From: CAYNLG01 sp964397995
Lineage (GTDB): Bacteria > Planctomycetota > Phycisphaerae > FEN-1346
Assembly (NCBI GenBank): GCA_964397995.1
Contig: CAYNLG010000049.1
Span: 1 to 28,805, forward strand
Length of the DNA: 28,805 nt
Reading direction: 5' to 3'
A program made the translations under genes and the position numbers. Of this stretch, positions 16,287 through 23,553 are shown piece by piece. The notes beneath the pieces are model-generated. The model was not told the DNA's origin and did no database searches. It saw only the letters and a list, made by a program, of their open reading frames with translations. Position 1 is the stretch's first letter, and every line of letters begins with the position of its first letter.

Positions 16287-16321
16287 CGATTCGAGACCCT
16301 GTATCGGAATCGGGTTCGGCC

Positions 16322-16426
16322 ATGATCCACGCCACGGGCATCCGGATGCCGGCCACGTCGTCGCGCCCCATTTGCGCGTGGCTCGCCTATCGCTTCTTTG
16401 GCGGGAGGGCCCCGGCCCTGGGTTAG
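16322..16426 (+). CDS. Leader peptide for attenuation of DAHP synthase (Trp, Tyr, Phe, Phe codons)
   Basis: A 34-codon reading frame that begins about 29 bases after the predicted transcription start and ends at TAG 16424-16426. The second half reads AWLAYRFFGG: Trp codon 16379-16381, Tyr 16388-16390 and two Phe codons 16394-16399. Thus all three aromatic amino acids occur within seven codons, directly before the first arm of the antiterminator (16404). The stop codon lies in the central hairpin, so a ribosome that completes the peptide would cover the antiterminator arm. An internal ATG (16346) would give a 26-codon version. Neither ATG has a strong Shine-Dalgarno sequence. The role is inferred by analogy with proteobacterial trp and phe leaders. 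Confidence 0.72.
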   Translation: MIHATGIRMPATSSRPICAWLAYRFFGGRAPALG

Positions 16427-16462
16427 CCGAACCCAGCCCAGCGAACCCGGCCGCGGCCCTCC
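16404..16462 (+). promoter_or_regulatory. Antiterminator structure of the DAHP synthase attenuator
   Basis: Arm 16404-16417 pairs with 16449-16462: 8 bp, one C-C mismatch, then 5 bp. It encloses a perfect 7-bp hairpin (16418-16424 with 16430-16436, loop AGCCG). Forming this structure uses up 16449-16457, which is the 5' arm of the terminator, so the two folds exclude each other. The 5' arm starts five bases after the last Phe codon of the leader peptide. Confidence 0.7.
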
Positions 16463-16487
16463 GATGAGCGCCGCGGCCTTCTCTTTT
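16449..16487 (+). terminator. Intrinsic terminator (attenuator) before DAHP synthase
   Basis: GGCCGCGGC (16449-16457) and GCCGCGGCC (16470-16478) form a perfect 9-bp stem, with 3 more pairs possible inside the 12-nt loop. The T-rich tail TTCTCTTTT follows at 16479-16487. It ends 38 bases before the DAHP synthase ATG and lies after the promoter, so it must be read through for the gene to be expressed. Confidence 0.78.
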
Positions 16488-16525
16488 GCGGCCGGTGGCG
16501 CGGCCCAGGAACGAGGAGACGCCCG

Positions 16526-17539
16526 ATGATCGTCGTCATGAAGCAGGGGGCCACCCCCGAGCAGGTCGAGCACGTCGTGGAGCGGGTGCGCGGCTTGGGG
16601 CTGGTGCCCCACGTCATTCAGGGCACCGAGCGGGCCGTCGTTGCCTGCGTCGGCGACGAGCGGTCCAAGCTCCCGGAGCAGATCGCGGTCGCGGCCGGCG
16701 TGGAGAAGGTCATGCCGGTCCTGGCCCGGTACAAGATCGCCTCACGCGAGGTCAAGCTCGAGCCGACGGTCGTCGACCTGGGGCTTGGGTCGATCGGCGG
16801 GCCGCGCATCGGTCTCATTGCCGGGCCCTGCGCCGTCGAGGACCGCACGCAGTTGCTCGAGACGGCCCATGCCGTCAAGGAGGCGGGCGCGATCGCACTG
16901 CGGGGCGGGGCATACAAGCCCCGGACTGACCCGTACACCTTCCAGGGGCTGGCCGAAGCGGGCCTGGAACTCCTCGCCGAGGCGCGCGAGGCCACCGGCC
17001 TGGCCGTCGTCACCGAGGTGGTGTCGCCGGAACTCGTGCCCGTGGTCGCGCGGTACGCCGACGTCCTCCAGGTCGGCGCCCGCAACATGCAGAACTTCGT
17101 CATGCTCTCGGCGGCCGGCGACGCCGGCAAACCGGTGCTCCTGAAGCGCGGCTTCAGCGCCAAGCTGGAAGAGTTCCTCCTGGCGGCCGAGTATGTGCTG
17201 TCGCGCGGCAACAACGGGGTGATCCTGTGCGAGCGGGGGATCCGGACTTTTGAGGAGTACGTCCGCTTCACGCTGCCGATCCTCTCGATCCCCGAGCTCA
17301 AGAGCCGTACGCACCTGCCGGTCATCTGCGACCCGAGCCATCCGGCCGGGCGGGCCGAGCTGGTGGAGGCGGGGGCCCGGGCGGCCATCGCGGCCGGGGC
17401 GGACGGACTGATCATCGAGGTCCACGTCCATCCGGAGGACGCTCGCGTCGACGGGTCGCAGTCGCTTTCCCCGGAGGCCTTCGGGCGGACCGTGGCCTCG
17501 TGCCGCAAGGTCGCCGAGGCCCTCGGGCGGCGCCTGTAG
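16526..17539 (+). CDS. aroF: 3-deoxy-7-phosphoheptulonate (DAHP) synthase, type I-beta with N-terminal regulatory domain
   Basis: Catalyses phosphoenolpyruvate plus erythrose 4-phosphate to DAHP, the first step of the shikimate pathway to Trp, Tyr and Phe, in the cytoplasm. It has 337 residues, the usual length of the Thermotoga-like I-beta class. Residues 1-70 form a ferredoxin-like regulatory domain (MIVVMKQGATPEQVEHVVER), known in relatives to mediate feedback inhibition. The barrel shows AGPCAVE (metal Cys), RGGAYKPRTDPYTFQG, QVGARNMQN, KRGF, CERGIRTFE, CDPSH (metal His), IIEVHVHP (metal Glu) and VDGSQSL (metal Asp). GAGGAG lies seven bases before ATG. The upstream leader region carries an apparent attenuator. 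No gene of the pathway follows directly, since the next gene is an ABC exporter after about 140 bases. Confidence 0.96.
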   Translation: MIVVMKQGATPEQVEHVVERVRGLGLVPHVIQGTERAVVACVGDERSKLPEQIAVAAGVEKVMPVLARYKIASREVKLEPTVVDLGLGSIGGPRIGLIAGPCAVEDRTQLLETAHAVKEAGAIALRGGAYKPRTDPYTFQGLAEAGLELLAEAREATGLAVVTEVVSPELVPVVARYADVLQVGARNMQNFVMLSAAGDAGKPVLLKRGFSAKLEEFLLAAEYVLSRGNNGVILCERGIRTFEEYVRFTLPILSIPELKSRTHLPVICDPSHPAGRAELVEAGARAAIAAGADGLIIEVHVHPEDARVDGSQSLSPEAFGRTVASCRKVAEALGRRL

Positions 17540-17682
17540 GGGCTTTCCGGCGAGAGTTGCGGCGTTTTCCGGTGTTTTCCGGCGGGATGCTTGACGCTCG
17601 CCCGGCAAGCGGGTAGCTAAGGGGGAATAGCCTGAACGCGGGCGCGGTGCAGTGCCGCGCCAAAGCCGCATCGGACGGTCCC

Positions 17683-19509
17683 ATGGCAGGCCATGACGAT
17701 TTCGAACTGACCCAGCCCCGGCGGGTGATCCTCGCGCGGATCTTCCGGCTGGCGACCCCCTATCGGGGATGGCTGGCGGCGGGCGTTGCGCTCGGGCTCC
17801 TGACGGCCGGGCTTACGCTGGCCCAGCCGTACGTCCTGGGGTCCGGCATTACCGAGGCTCTGGCGGCGGTCGGCGGGACGACCGGGGTGGACGGCGGCTG
17901 GAGCGACGAGGCCCTCTGGAGCCTCGTGCGCATCATGGCCCTCTTCCTCGTTGTGTCGGCGGCAGGCATCGGCGTCCGCTACGCCAACGAGATGCTCATG
18001 GTCCACTTCCGGATGAAGGTCCTGACGGACCTGAGGCGGAAGATTTACCGGAAGATCCTGCGCCAGAGCTTCACGTACTTCGACCGGCAGGACACCGGCC
18101 AGCTCATCAACCGTACCATCGGCGACGTCAACATGCTTCGTATGTTCTACACAATGGTCCTGGTCCGCGGGTCGGAGGTGGTGCTGTTCCTGCTCGGGGC
18201 GCTCGCGGCGCTGGTGTGGATTGACGTGTACGTGGCCGCGGTGGCGATGCTCTTCATCCCGCTCTATTCGATCGCCATCTATGTCTTCGCGGACCGTATC
18301 CATCCGCGGTTCCACGAGATGCGCCACGAGCTGGACGAGGCCACACAGATCCTGTCCGAAAACGTCCAAGGCATCCAGGTCGTCCGCGCCTTCGGCCGCG
18401 AACCCGAGGAGGCCCGGCGCTATGACAAGGCCATCCGCGGCGTCCTCACCGGGTGGAACCGGATCGCCAACTACTTCGCCATCTACCAGCCGGCCGTCAT
18501 CTTCATCGGCCAGGCGGGCCTGCTGGCCATGGTCGGCGTGATGAGCTTCCAGGCCATCCGCGGTCTGGCCGAGGTGGGCCTCATCTACACGGTGTTCCGC
18601 TGGGCGGGCCAGCTTACCAACAGCATGGGCATGATCGCCCGCATGACGGGTACGCTCCAGCACAGCCTCGTGTCGGCCGAGCGGGTCTTCGAGATCCTCG
18701 ACGCCGACCGCAAGGTCCGCTCCCCCGGCGAGCCGGCGCCCATGCCGGAAGGCCGCGGCCGCGTCATCTTCGAGAACGTCACCTTCGCGTACGACGGCGA
18801 CGAGGCGGTGCTGCACGAGGTCAACCTCGACATCCCCGCGGGCACGAACGTGGCCCTGGTGGGTCCGACGGGCAGCGGCAAGAGCACCTTGATCAAGCTG
18901 CTTCCCCGCTTCTACGACCCGACCGAGGGCCGCATCCTCCTCGACGGCGTTGATATCCGCGAGCTCGACCTGGACGCGCTGCGGGCCGAGATCGGCTTCG
19001 TGTTCCAGGACACGTTCCTGTTCTCGGCCAGCCTGGAGGAGAACATCGCCTTCGGCGTGCCGGAGGCCGAGTGCCGAGCCGTCGAAGAAGCCGCCCGCCG
19101 CGCCCGCGTCAACGAGTTCGCCGAACGGTTCACGGAGGGCTACGAGACGGCCGTCGGCGAGCGCGGGATCAGCCTCTCGGGCGGCCAGCGGCAGCGTGTG
19201 GCCATCGCGCGGGCCTTGTTGACCGATCCGCGGGTCCTGATTCTCGACGACGCCACGGCCAGTGTCGACGCGACCACGGAACGGGCCATCCAGGACGGCC
19301 TCGCCGAAGTCATGGAGAACCGAACCACGTTCATCATCGCGCACCGGGTCTCGACCGTGAAGCAGGCCGACCTCGTCCTCGTGGTGGAGGGCGGCCGCAT
19401 CGTCGAGCAGGGCTCGCATGAGGCATTGCTGGCGCGCGGCGGGCCGTACAAAACGTTCGTCGAGATGCAGTGGCAGTTGGGCCTGGATGAGCCGGAGGAG
19501 GTGGCATGA
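17683..19509 (+). CDS. ABC exporter subunit 1 (fused membrane and ATPase domains, degenerate catalytic site)
   Basis: A 608-residue half-transporter of the MsbA/MDR type. Six membrane helices lie in about residues 25-320. The nucleotide-binding domain spans about 360-590: Walker A GPTGSGKST, Q-loop FVFQDTF, signature LSGGQRQR, Walker B LILDDATAS and H-loop IAHRVST. The residue after the Walker B Asp is Asp rather than the catalytic Glu, so this protomer's own site should be slow or inactive. ATG 17683 was chosen over GTG 17647, which has no Shine-Dalgarno sequence. The stop overlaps the next gene's start (ATGA, 19506-19509), so the two subunits should be made together as a heterodimer. Upstream, 17540-17682 holds a TTGACG (17591-17596) without a convincing -10. 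Substrate unknown. Confidence 0.93.
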   Translation: MAGHDDFELTQPRRVILARIFRLATPYRGWLAAGVALGLLTAGLTLAQPYVLGSGITEALAAVGGTTGVDGGWSDEALWSLVRIMALFLVVSAAGIGVRYANEMLMVHFRMKVLTDLRRKIYRKILRQSFTYFDRQDTGQLINRTIGDVNMLRMFYTMVLVRGSEVVLFLLGALAALVWIDVYVAAVAMLFIPLYSIAIYVFADRIHPRFHEMRHELDEATQILSENVQGIQVVRAFGREPEEARRYDKAIRGVLTGWNRIANYFAIYQPAVIFIGQAGLLAMVGVMSFQAIRGLAEVGLIYTVFRWAGQLTNSMGMIARMTGTLQHSLVSAERVFEILDADRKVRSPGEPAPMPEGRGRVIFENVTFAYDGDEAVLHEVNLDIPAGTNVALVGPTGSGKSTLIKLLPRFYDPTEGRILLDGVDIRELDLDALRAEIGFVFQDTFLFSASLEENIAFGVPEAECRAVEEAARRARVNEFAERFTEGYETAVGERGISLSGGQRQRVAIARALLTDPRVLILDDATASVDATTERAIQDGLAEVMENRTTFIIAHRVSTVKQADLVLVVEGGRIVEQGSHEALLARGGPYKTFVEMQWQLGLDEPEEVA

Positions 19510-21386
19510 GTCCCCGCATGGCCCACGCCATCAACCCGGACCACCCCACGCCCAAGCGCATCAGCCGCCAGGCCCTCCAGCGCCTCTGGGGCTGGCTCCG
19601 CCCCTATCGCGGCCGGATGCTTGTCAACATCGTGCTCTCGCTCATTCTCACGGCGGTCGGGCTCGTGACGCCCCTGGTCCTCCAGTATGCCATCGACGGC
19701 GTGGTCGAGGCCGTGCGGGGCGTCGAGGCGGCGCAAGCCGCGGAGACGGCCGCGGCGGCCGGCGGGCCGGCCCCCGAGGCGGGCGCCGGCGCGGACGCGG
19801 TCCGCGCCCGGGCCTGGAGCGACCTGCTGCCCATCCTGCTCGGCTTCGGGGCGCTGTTCTTCGTGTCGCAGGGGCTCCGCTTCGTCGAGATCCGCCGCAC
19901 CATCCGCATCGCCCAGGAGTTCCTGTACGAGATGCGCGGCCGGTTCTTCAGCCATCTGCATGCCCTGAGCTTCAACTTCTACGACCGGTGGAAGGCGGGC
20001 CAGCTGATCGCGCGCGGCACGACGGACATGGACACGCTCCAAGAGACGGTCTCGTGGGCGCCGAGCCACCTGTGCAGCTCGGTGTTCATGATTCTCGGGG
20101 CGACCGCCATCATGCTGGTCAAGGACTGGAAACTGTTCCTGGCCGTCTCGTGGGCGTTGCCGGTGCTGGTGGTCCTGACGACCTGGTTCCGCGTCCGCGC
20201 CACGGCCGCCTGGCGCGACGTCCGTTACCAGACAGGCCGCCTGACGGCCAACGTCGCCGAGTCCATCGCGGGGGCCCGGGTTATCCAGGCCTTCGCCCGC
20301 GAGGACCACAACATGCGCATCTTCGGCGACCTGACCTCGACGCTGTACGGCACCCGTGTCGAGACCCAGAAGGTCCACAGCGGCTACATGGTTGGCATGC
20401 GGGCGACGATGGTCATGGCGAGCGTCATCGTCCTGGGCTTCGGTGCCTACCGGATCCAGCGCGGCGAGGTGACGCCGGGCGAGGTGGGCGCGTTCCTCGG
20501 CTACGTCGGCATGTTCTTCCGCCCGATGGACATGCTCAGCCACGTTTACAACCAGCTTCTGCACTCGCTGGCGGCCGCCGACCGCGTCATCGAGGTCCTC
20601 GACGCCGAGCCGGACATCGTCGATGCCCCCGACGCCGTCGACCCCGAGGACTTCGAGGGCACCGTCGCGTTCGAGGACGTGACCTTCGAATACGTCGAGG
20701 GCACGCCGGTGCTGAAGGACGTGGCTTTCAAGGCCGAGCCCGGCGAGGTCATCGCCCTGGTGGGCCCGACGGGGGCTGGCAAGACCACCTTCTGCCGCCT
20801 CGTTTCCCGCTTCTACGAGCCCCAACAGGGGACGGTGCGGATTGACCAGTGGCCGGTCCAGGCGATCCGCCAGGCCGCCCTGCACCGGCGGATGGGCATC
20901 GTCCTGCAGGAGAACTTCCTCTTCGCCGGCACGGTCATGGAGAACATCCGGTACGGCCGGCCGGACGCGACCGACGAGGAGGTCATCGCCTGCGCCAAGC
21001 GCATCGGCAGCCACGACGCCATCGACGCGCTGCCGCGGGGCTACGAGACAAAGGTGGGCGAGCGCGGCCAGACGCTGTCGGCCGGGCAGCGGCAGCTCGT
21101 CTGCTTCACCCGGGCGATGCTGGCCGACCCGCGGTTCCTGATCCTCGACGAGGCCACCTCCAGCGTCGACACCCAGACGGAACTCAACATCCAGGAGGCC
21201 CTGCGCCGCCTCACTGAGAAGCGGACCTGCTTCATCGTCGCCCACCGGCTCTCGACGGTGCGGCGGGCCGACCGCGTCATCGTTATCGAGGACGGCTGCA
21301 TCACCGAGCAGGGCACCCACCGGGAGCTCATGGAGGCCGGCGGCCGGTACGCCCACATGTACGAGGCATTCATCCGGTCCGAGTGA
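19506..21386 (+). CDS. ABC exporter subunit 2 (fused membrane and ATPase domains, catalytic Glu present)
   Basis: A 626-residue partner of the preceding gene. Membrane helices lie in about residues 35-340, with an Ala/Gly-rich insertion between helices 1 and 2 (about 75-100). The ATPase domain spans about 385-615: Walker A GPTGAGKTT, Q-loop IVLQENF, signature LSAGQRQL, Walker B LILDEATSS with the catalytic Glu, and H-loop VAHRLST. The signature has Ala in place of the second Gly (LSGGQ). This degenerate signature would face the Asp-containing site of subunit 1, while the intact LSGGQ of subunit 1 faces the Glu-containing site here. That is the asymmetric layout known for heterodimeric exporters such as TM287/288. 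The start overlaps the upstream stop by four bases. Lipid or drug export is possible; the substrate is not visible. Confidence 0.93.
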   Translation: MSPRMAHAINPDHPTPKRISRQALQRLWGWLRPYRGRMLVNIVLSLILTAVGLVTPLVLQYAIDGVVEAVRGVEAAQAAETAAAAGGPAPEAGAGADAVRARAWSDLLPILLGFGALFFVSQGLRFVEIRRTIRIAQEFLYEMRGRFFSHLHALSFNFYDRWKAGQLIARGTTDMDTLQETVSWAPSHLCSSVFMILGATAIMLVKDWKLFLAVSWALPVLVVLTTWFRVRATAAWRDVRYQTGRLTANVAESIAGARVIQAFAREDHNMRIFGDLTSTLYGTRVETQKVHSGYMVGMRATMVMASVIVLGFGAYRIQRGEVTPGEVGAFLGYVGMFFRPMDMLSHVYNQLLHSLAAADRVIEVLDAEPDIVDAPDAVDPEDFEGTVAFEDVTFEYVEGTPVLKDVAFKAEPGEVIALVGPTGAGKTTFCRLVSRFYEPQQGTVRIDQWPVQAIRQAALHRRMGIVLQENFLFAGTVMENIRYGRPDATDEEVIACAKRIGSHDAIDALPRGYETKVGERGQTLSAGQRQLVCFTRAMLADPRFLILDEATSSVDTQTELNIQEALRRLTEKRTCFIVAHRLSTVRRADRVIVIEDGCITEQGTHRELMEAGGRYAHMYEAFIRSE

Positions 21387-21419
21387 GCCACCGCCCTCGA
21401 CGCGACCTCCGGAGCGCCC

Positions 21420-22223
21420 ATGCTGCCCGCGAACTACCACCTCCACTCGGACCTGAGCGCCGACTGCGACCATCCCCTCGAGGCCATGTGCGAGGCCGCC
21501 CTCGAGGCCGGTTTCACTGACGTGTGCTTCACCGAGCACCTCGACTTCGACCGGGACGACCCGCACTACGGCTACTACGACCATGCCCGTGCCATGGACG
21601 CCGTCGAGGCGGCGCGCCACCGGTTCGAGGGGCGCCTCACGGTCCGCTCGGGCATCGAGTTCGACTTCCGCCGCGAGTACGGTGACGAGCCCGGCGAAGT
21701 CCTGGCGGCCATGCCGGTCGACTTCCGCATGGGGTCGGTCCACTCGATCCACCGGTACCGCATCTGGAAGCTCTGGGACGCCGACCTCGAGGGCGAGGAC
21801 CTTCGGGCCATGCAGGCCGAGTACTTTGACGAGGTCGAGGCCCTCGTCCGCTCCGGCCTCGCCGACGGCCTCGGCCACGTCGATTACCTCTACAAGCAGC
21901 GGCCCGAGGCCTTCGGGGTCCTGCGCGATGACTGGTACTGGGACCGTGTCGCGGCACTGCTGGGCCTGTGCATCGAGCGCGGCGTGGCCATCGAGGTTAA
22001 CAGCCACCACGTCGAGGACAAGGGGATGGGCCTGGCGGCCGACGGCGCGATTCTGACGCGATACCGCGGCTTGGGTGGGCACCTGCTGACGGTCGGTTCC
22101 GACGCTCACCGGCCGGGCGACGTCGCCCACGGCTACGGCCCGGCCGAAGCGGCCGTCCGCGAGGCCGGGTTCACCGAGATCACCGGCTACGCCGCCGGCG
22201 AGCCGTACCCGATCGCGAGCTGA
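21420..22223 (+). CDS. hisK: PHP-family histidinol-phosphatase
   Basis: Hydrolyses L-histidinol phosphate to histidinol in histidine synthesis (cytoplasm). The 267-residue length fits the HisJ/HisK type. The PHP metal-binding motifs appear in order: YHLHSDLS (H7, H9), FTEHLDF, GIEFDF, GSVHSIHR, GHVDYLYK, EVNSHHVEDKG and VGSDAHRPGDV. GGAG lies about six bases before ATG. It follows the ABC pair by 33 bases and may share their transcript. Its last 37 bases overlap the 3' end of the convergent pus10 gene. The PHP fold also includes other phosphoesterases; the SVHSIHR and SDAHRPGDVAHGY pattern favours histidinol-phosphatase. Confidence 0.88.
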   Translation: MLPANYHLHSDLSADCDHPLEAMCEAALEAGFTDVCFTEHLDFDRDDPHYGYYDHARAMDAVEAARHRFEGRLTVRSGIEFDFRREYGDEPGEVLAAMPVDFRMGSVHSIHRYRIWKLWDADLEGEDLRAMQAEYFDEVEALVRSGLADGLGHVDYLYKQRPEAFGVLRDDWYWDRVAALLGLCIERGVAIEVNSHHVEDKGMGLAADGAILTRYRGLGGHLLTVGSDAHRPGDVAHGYGPAEAAVREAGFTEITGYAAGEPYPIAS

Positions 22224-23434
22224 TCCGGCGCCGGCGCCCAGTCGTCGTCCACATGGACGCCCACGACGTCCAGCTCGACGCACTCGGCGGCCGTGCCGAG
22301 CAGCCCGGCCACGTTGGGCTGGGTGCGGCCGCCATCGCCGGAGATGAGTTCCTTGATGTAGAGCCCCGCTTGGCCGCGCACCTCCAGAACAAGCGTCCGG
22401 TTCCCGAGAAGCCGGGCGTCAAGGCGTTTGACGACGCGGCGGCGCTTGCGGTTGGCCCGGCGGTGGCGGACACGGACGGGTGTCCGCTGACGGATTGGAC
22501 CCTCGAGCGGCGCCAGGCGCGCCACGGCCTCCTCCGTCATCGGCGATGCCAGGTGCACGAGCGCCCGGTAGGTCTTCTCCGGCCTCAGGGCCTTGACGGC
22601 CGCCACCGCCGTCGGGTGCGTCGGCCTCACCTCGTGGACCTCGACGCGCGGGTCGCGCGCGACGGCCGCCTCCACCGCGCGCCAGTCCAGCCGCCGCCGG
22701 CGCGGATGGGTGATCTCCAGGACGAACGGCCGCCCGTCGCCGAGGCAGCGGACGTCGGTGTCCTCGCGGCCGCACCCGTGCAGGACGAAGCCGTCGCCCG
22801 CGGCGGCTTCCATGACCGGCTCGCCGACGATCTGCTCGACGCTGGTCGGCCACGCCCTCCAGCGGCACTGCGGCAGGCCGCGGATCAGCTTGCGGTACCG
22901 GCCGGCGAGGAAGAGCGGCCGTAGCTCCAGCGCGACGGTCCCCGCCGTGTGGTCGCACAGGGCGACGACGTCCGGCCACGTCATCTCGGGCTCGCCGGCC
23001 ACCAGCCCGCACAGCCGCTTACCGACATCGCGGTTGAAGGCCTGCTTGTAGGGTTCGGAGGTCTCGTCGCCGGCGGCTTCCCACACGGCTCGCTCGCGGG
23101 CCTCGAGCGCCGGGTCGGTGTGCGAGGCGACGAGGAACGTGGCGTACTCGACCGTGGCGAGCGCGTCGGCGACACGGGCCGCCCAGACGTCCAGCCGGTC
23201 GAAGAGCCCTTCGCAGACGCGGCACGGTGTGGTCGGCTCGGTGGCGGCGAGGGCCGCCCGGGCCGCACGGCCCCGTTCGGGGTTCGTCCGGCCGGTGTCG
23301 ACCTGGGCGAGGAGCCGCCCGAGGCAGGCGTCGCAGACCGGCCCCCCCGCGAGGGCCGCGCGCAGCCGATCGCGGAGGCACTCGTCGGCCAGGGCCTCGG
23401 CCAGGGGGCGCTTCCGCCATGCGCGTTGGGCCAT
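22187..23434 (-). CDS. pus10: tRNA pseudouridine synthase Pus10 (archaeal/eukaryotic type)
   Basis: A 415-residue protein with the full Pus10 layout. The N-terminal accessory (THUMP-containing) part has two CxxC pairs, C34/C37 (CDACLGRLL) and C71/C74 (CRVCEGLF), expected to bind zinc. Then come GRYRKLIRGLPQCRW (about 178-192) and the catalytic motif GREDTDVRCLGDGRPFVLEI, with D225 aligning to the catalytic Asp of TruA (GRTDAGVH). Towards the C-terminus are YRALVHLASPM, QRTPVRVRHRRA and LYIKELISGDGGRTQPNVAG. In archaea Pus10 makes pseudouridine 54 and 55 in the tRNA T-loop. Bacteria normally use TruB for position 55 and methylate U54. Composition matches the neighbours, so any transfer is old. 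It is convergent with hisK and divergent from the J-like gene. Confidence 0.88.
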   Translation of the reverse strand: MAQRAWRKRPLAEALADECLRDRLRAALAGGPVCDACLGRLLAQVDTGRTNPERGRAARAALAATEPTTPCRVCEGLFDRLDVWAARVADALATVEYATFLVASHTDPALEARERAVWEAAGDETSEPYKQAFNRDVGKRLCGLVAGEPEMTWPDVVALCDHTAGTVALELRPLFLAGRYRKLIRGLPQCRWRAWPTSVEQIVGEPVMEAAAGDGFVLHGCGREDTDVRCLGDGRPFVLEITHPRRRRLDWRAVEAAVARDPRVEVHEVRPTHPTAVAAVKALRPEKTYRALVHLASPMTEEAVARLAPLEGPIRQRTPVRVRHRRANRKRRRVVKRLDARLLGNRTLVLEVRGQAGLYIKELISGDGGRTQPNVAGLLGTAAECVELDVVGVHVDDDWAPAPDQLAIGYGSPAA

Positions 23435-23464
23435 GCCAATCGTACTCCCAATGGGGGAACAGGT

Positions 23465-23493
23465 AGTCTAGCCGGGGCCGCCCGGCAGGTCCA
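23465..23493 (-). promoter_or_regulatory. Possible promoter of pus10
   Basis: On the minus strand TGGACC (23488-23493), a 17-bp spacer and TAGACT (23465-23470), each with four of six consensus bases. Transcription would begin near 23458, about 24 bases before ATG 23434. Weak support. Confidence 0.3.
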
Positions 23494-23518
23494 GTGCCGC
23501 AAGGGGGAGCTTCGATGA

Positions 23519-23547
23519 TTGCGGGTCCCGGCTAGGTCGGGTATGAT
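23519..23547 (+). promoter_or_regulatory. Promoter of the J-like protein gene, possibly leaderless
   Basis: TTGCGG (23519-23524), a 17-bp spacer and TATGAT (23542-23547). The expected transcription start falls on or next to the GTG start codon at 23554, and no Shine-Dalgarno sequence is present, which suggests a leaderless mRNA. Confidence 0.5.
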
Positions 23548-23553
23548 GGCCCG

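Noticed and set aside
17591..17619. TTGACG-N17-TAGCTA as promoter of the ABC exporter pair
   Set aside because: The -10 matches the consensus at only two of six positions. The pair may be read from the aroF promoter or from an unseen start.
19140..22283. Very long minus-strand open frame (over 1000 codons) across the ABC exporter and hisK genes
   Set aside because: It is antisense to three well-supported genes, has no family motifs and shows the low-complexity composition of a GC-rich shadow frame.
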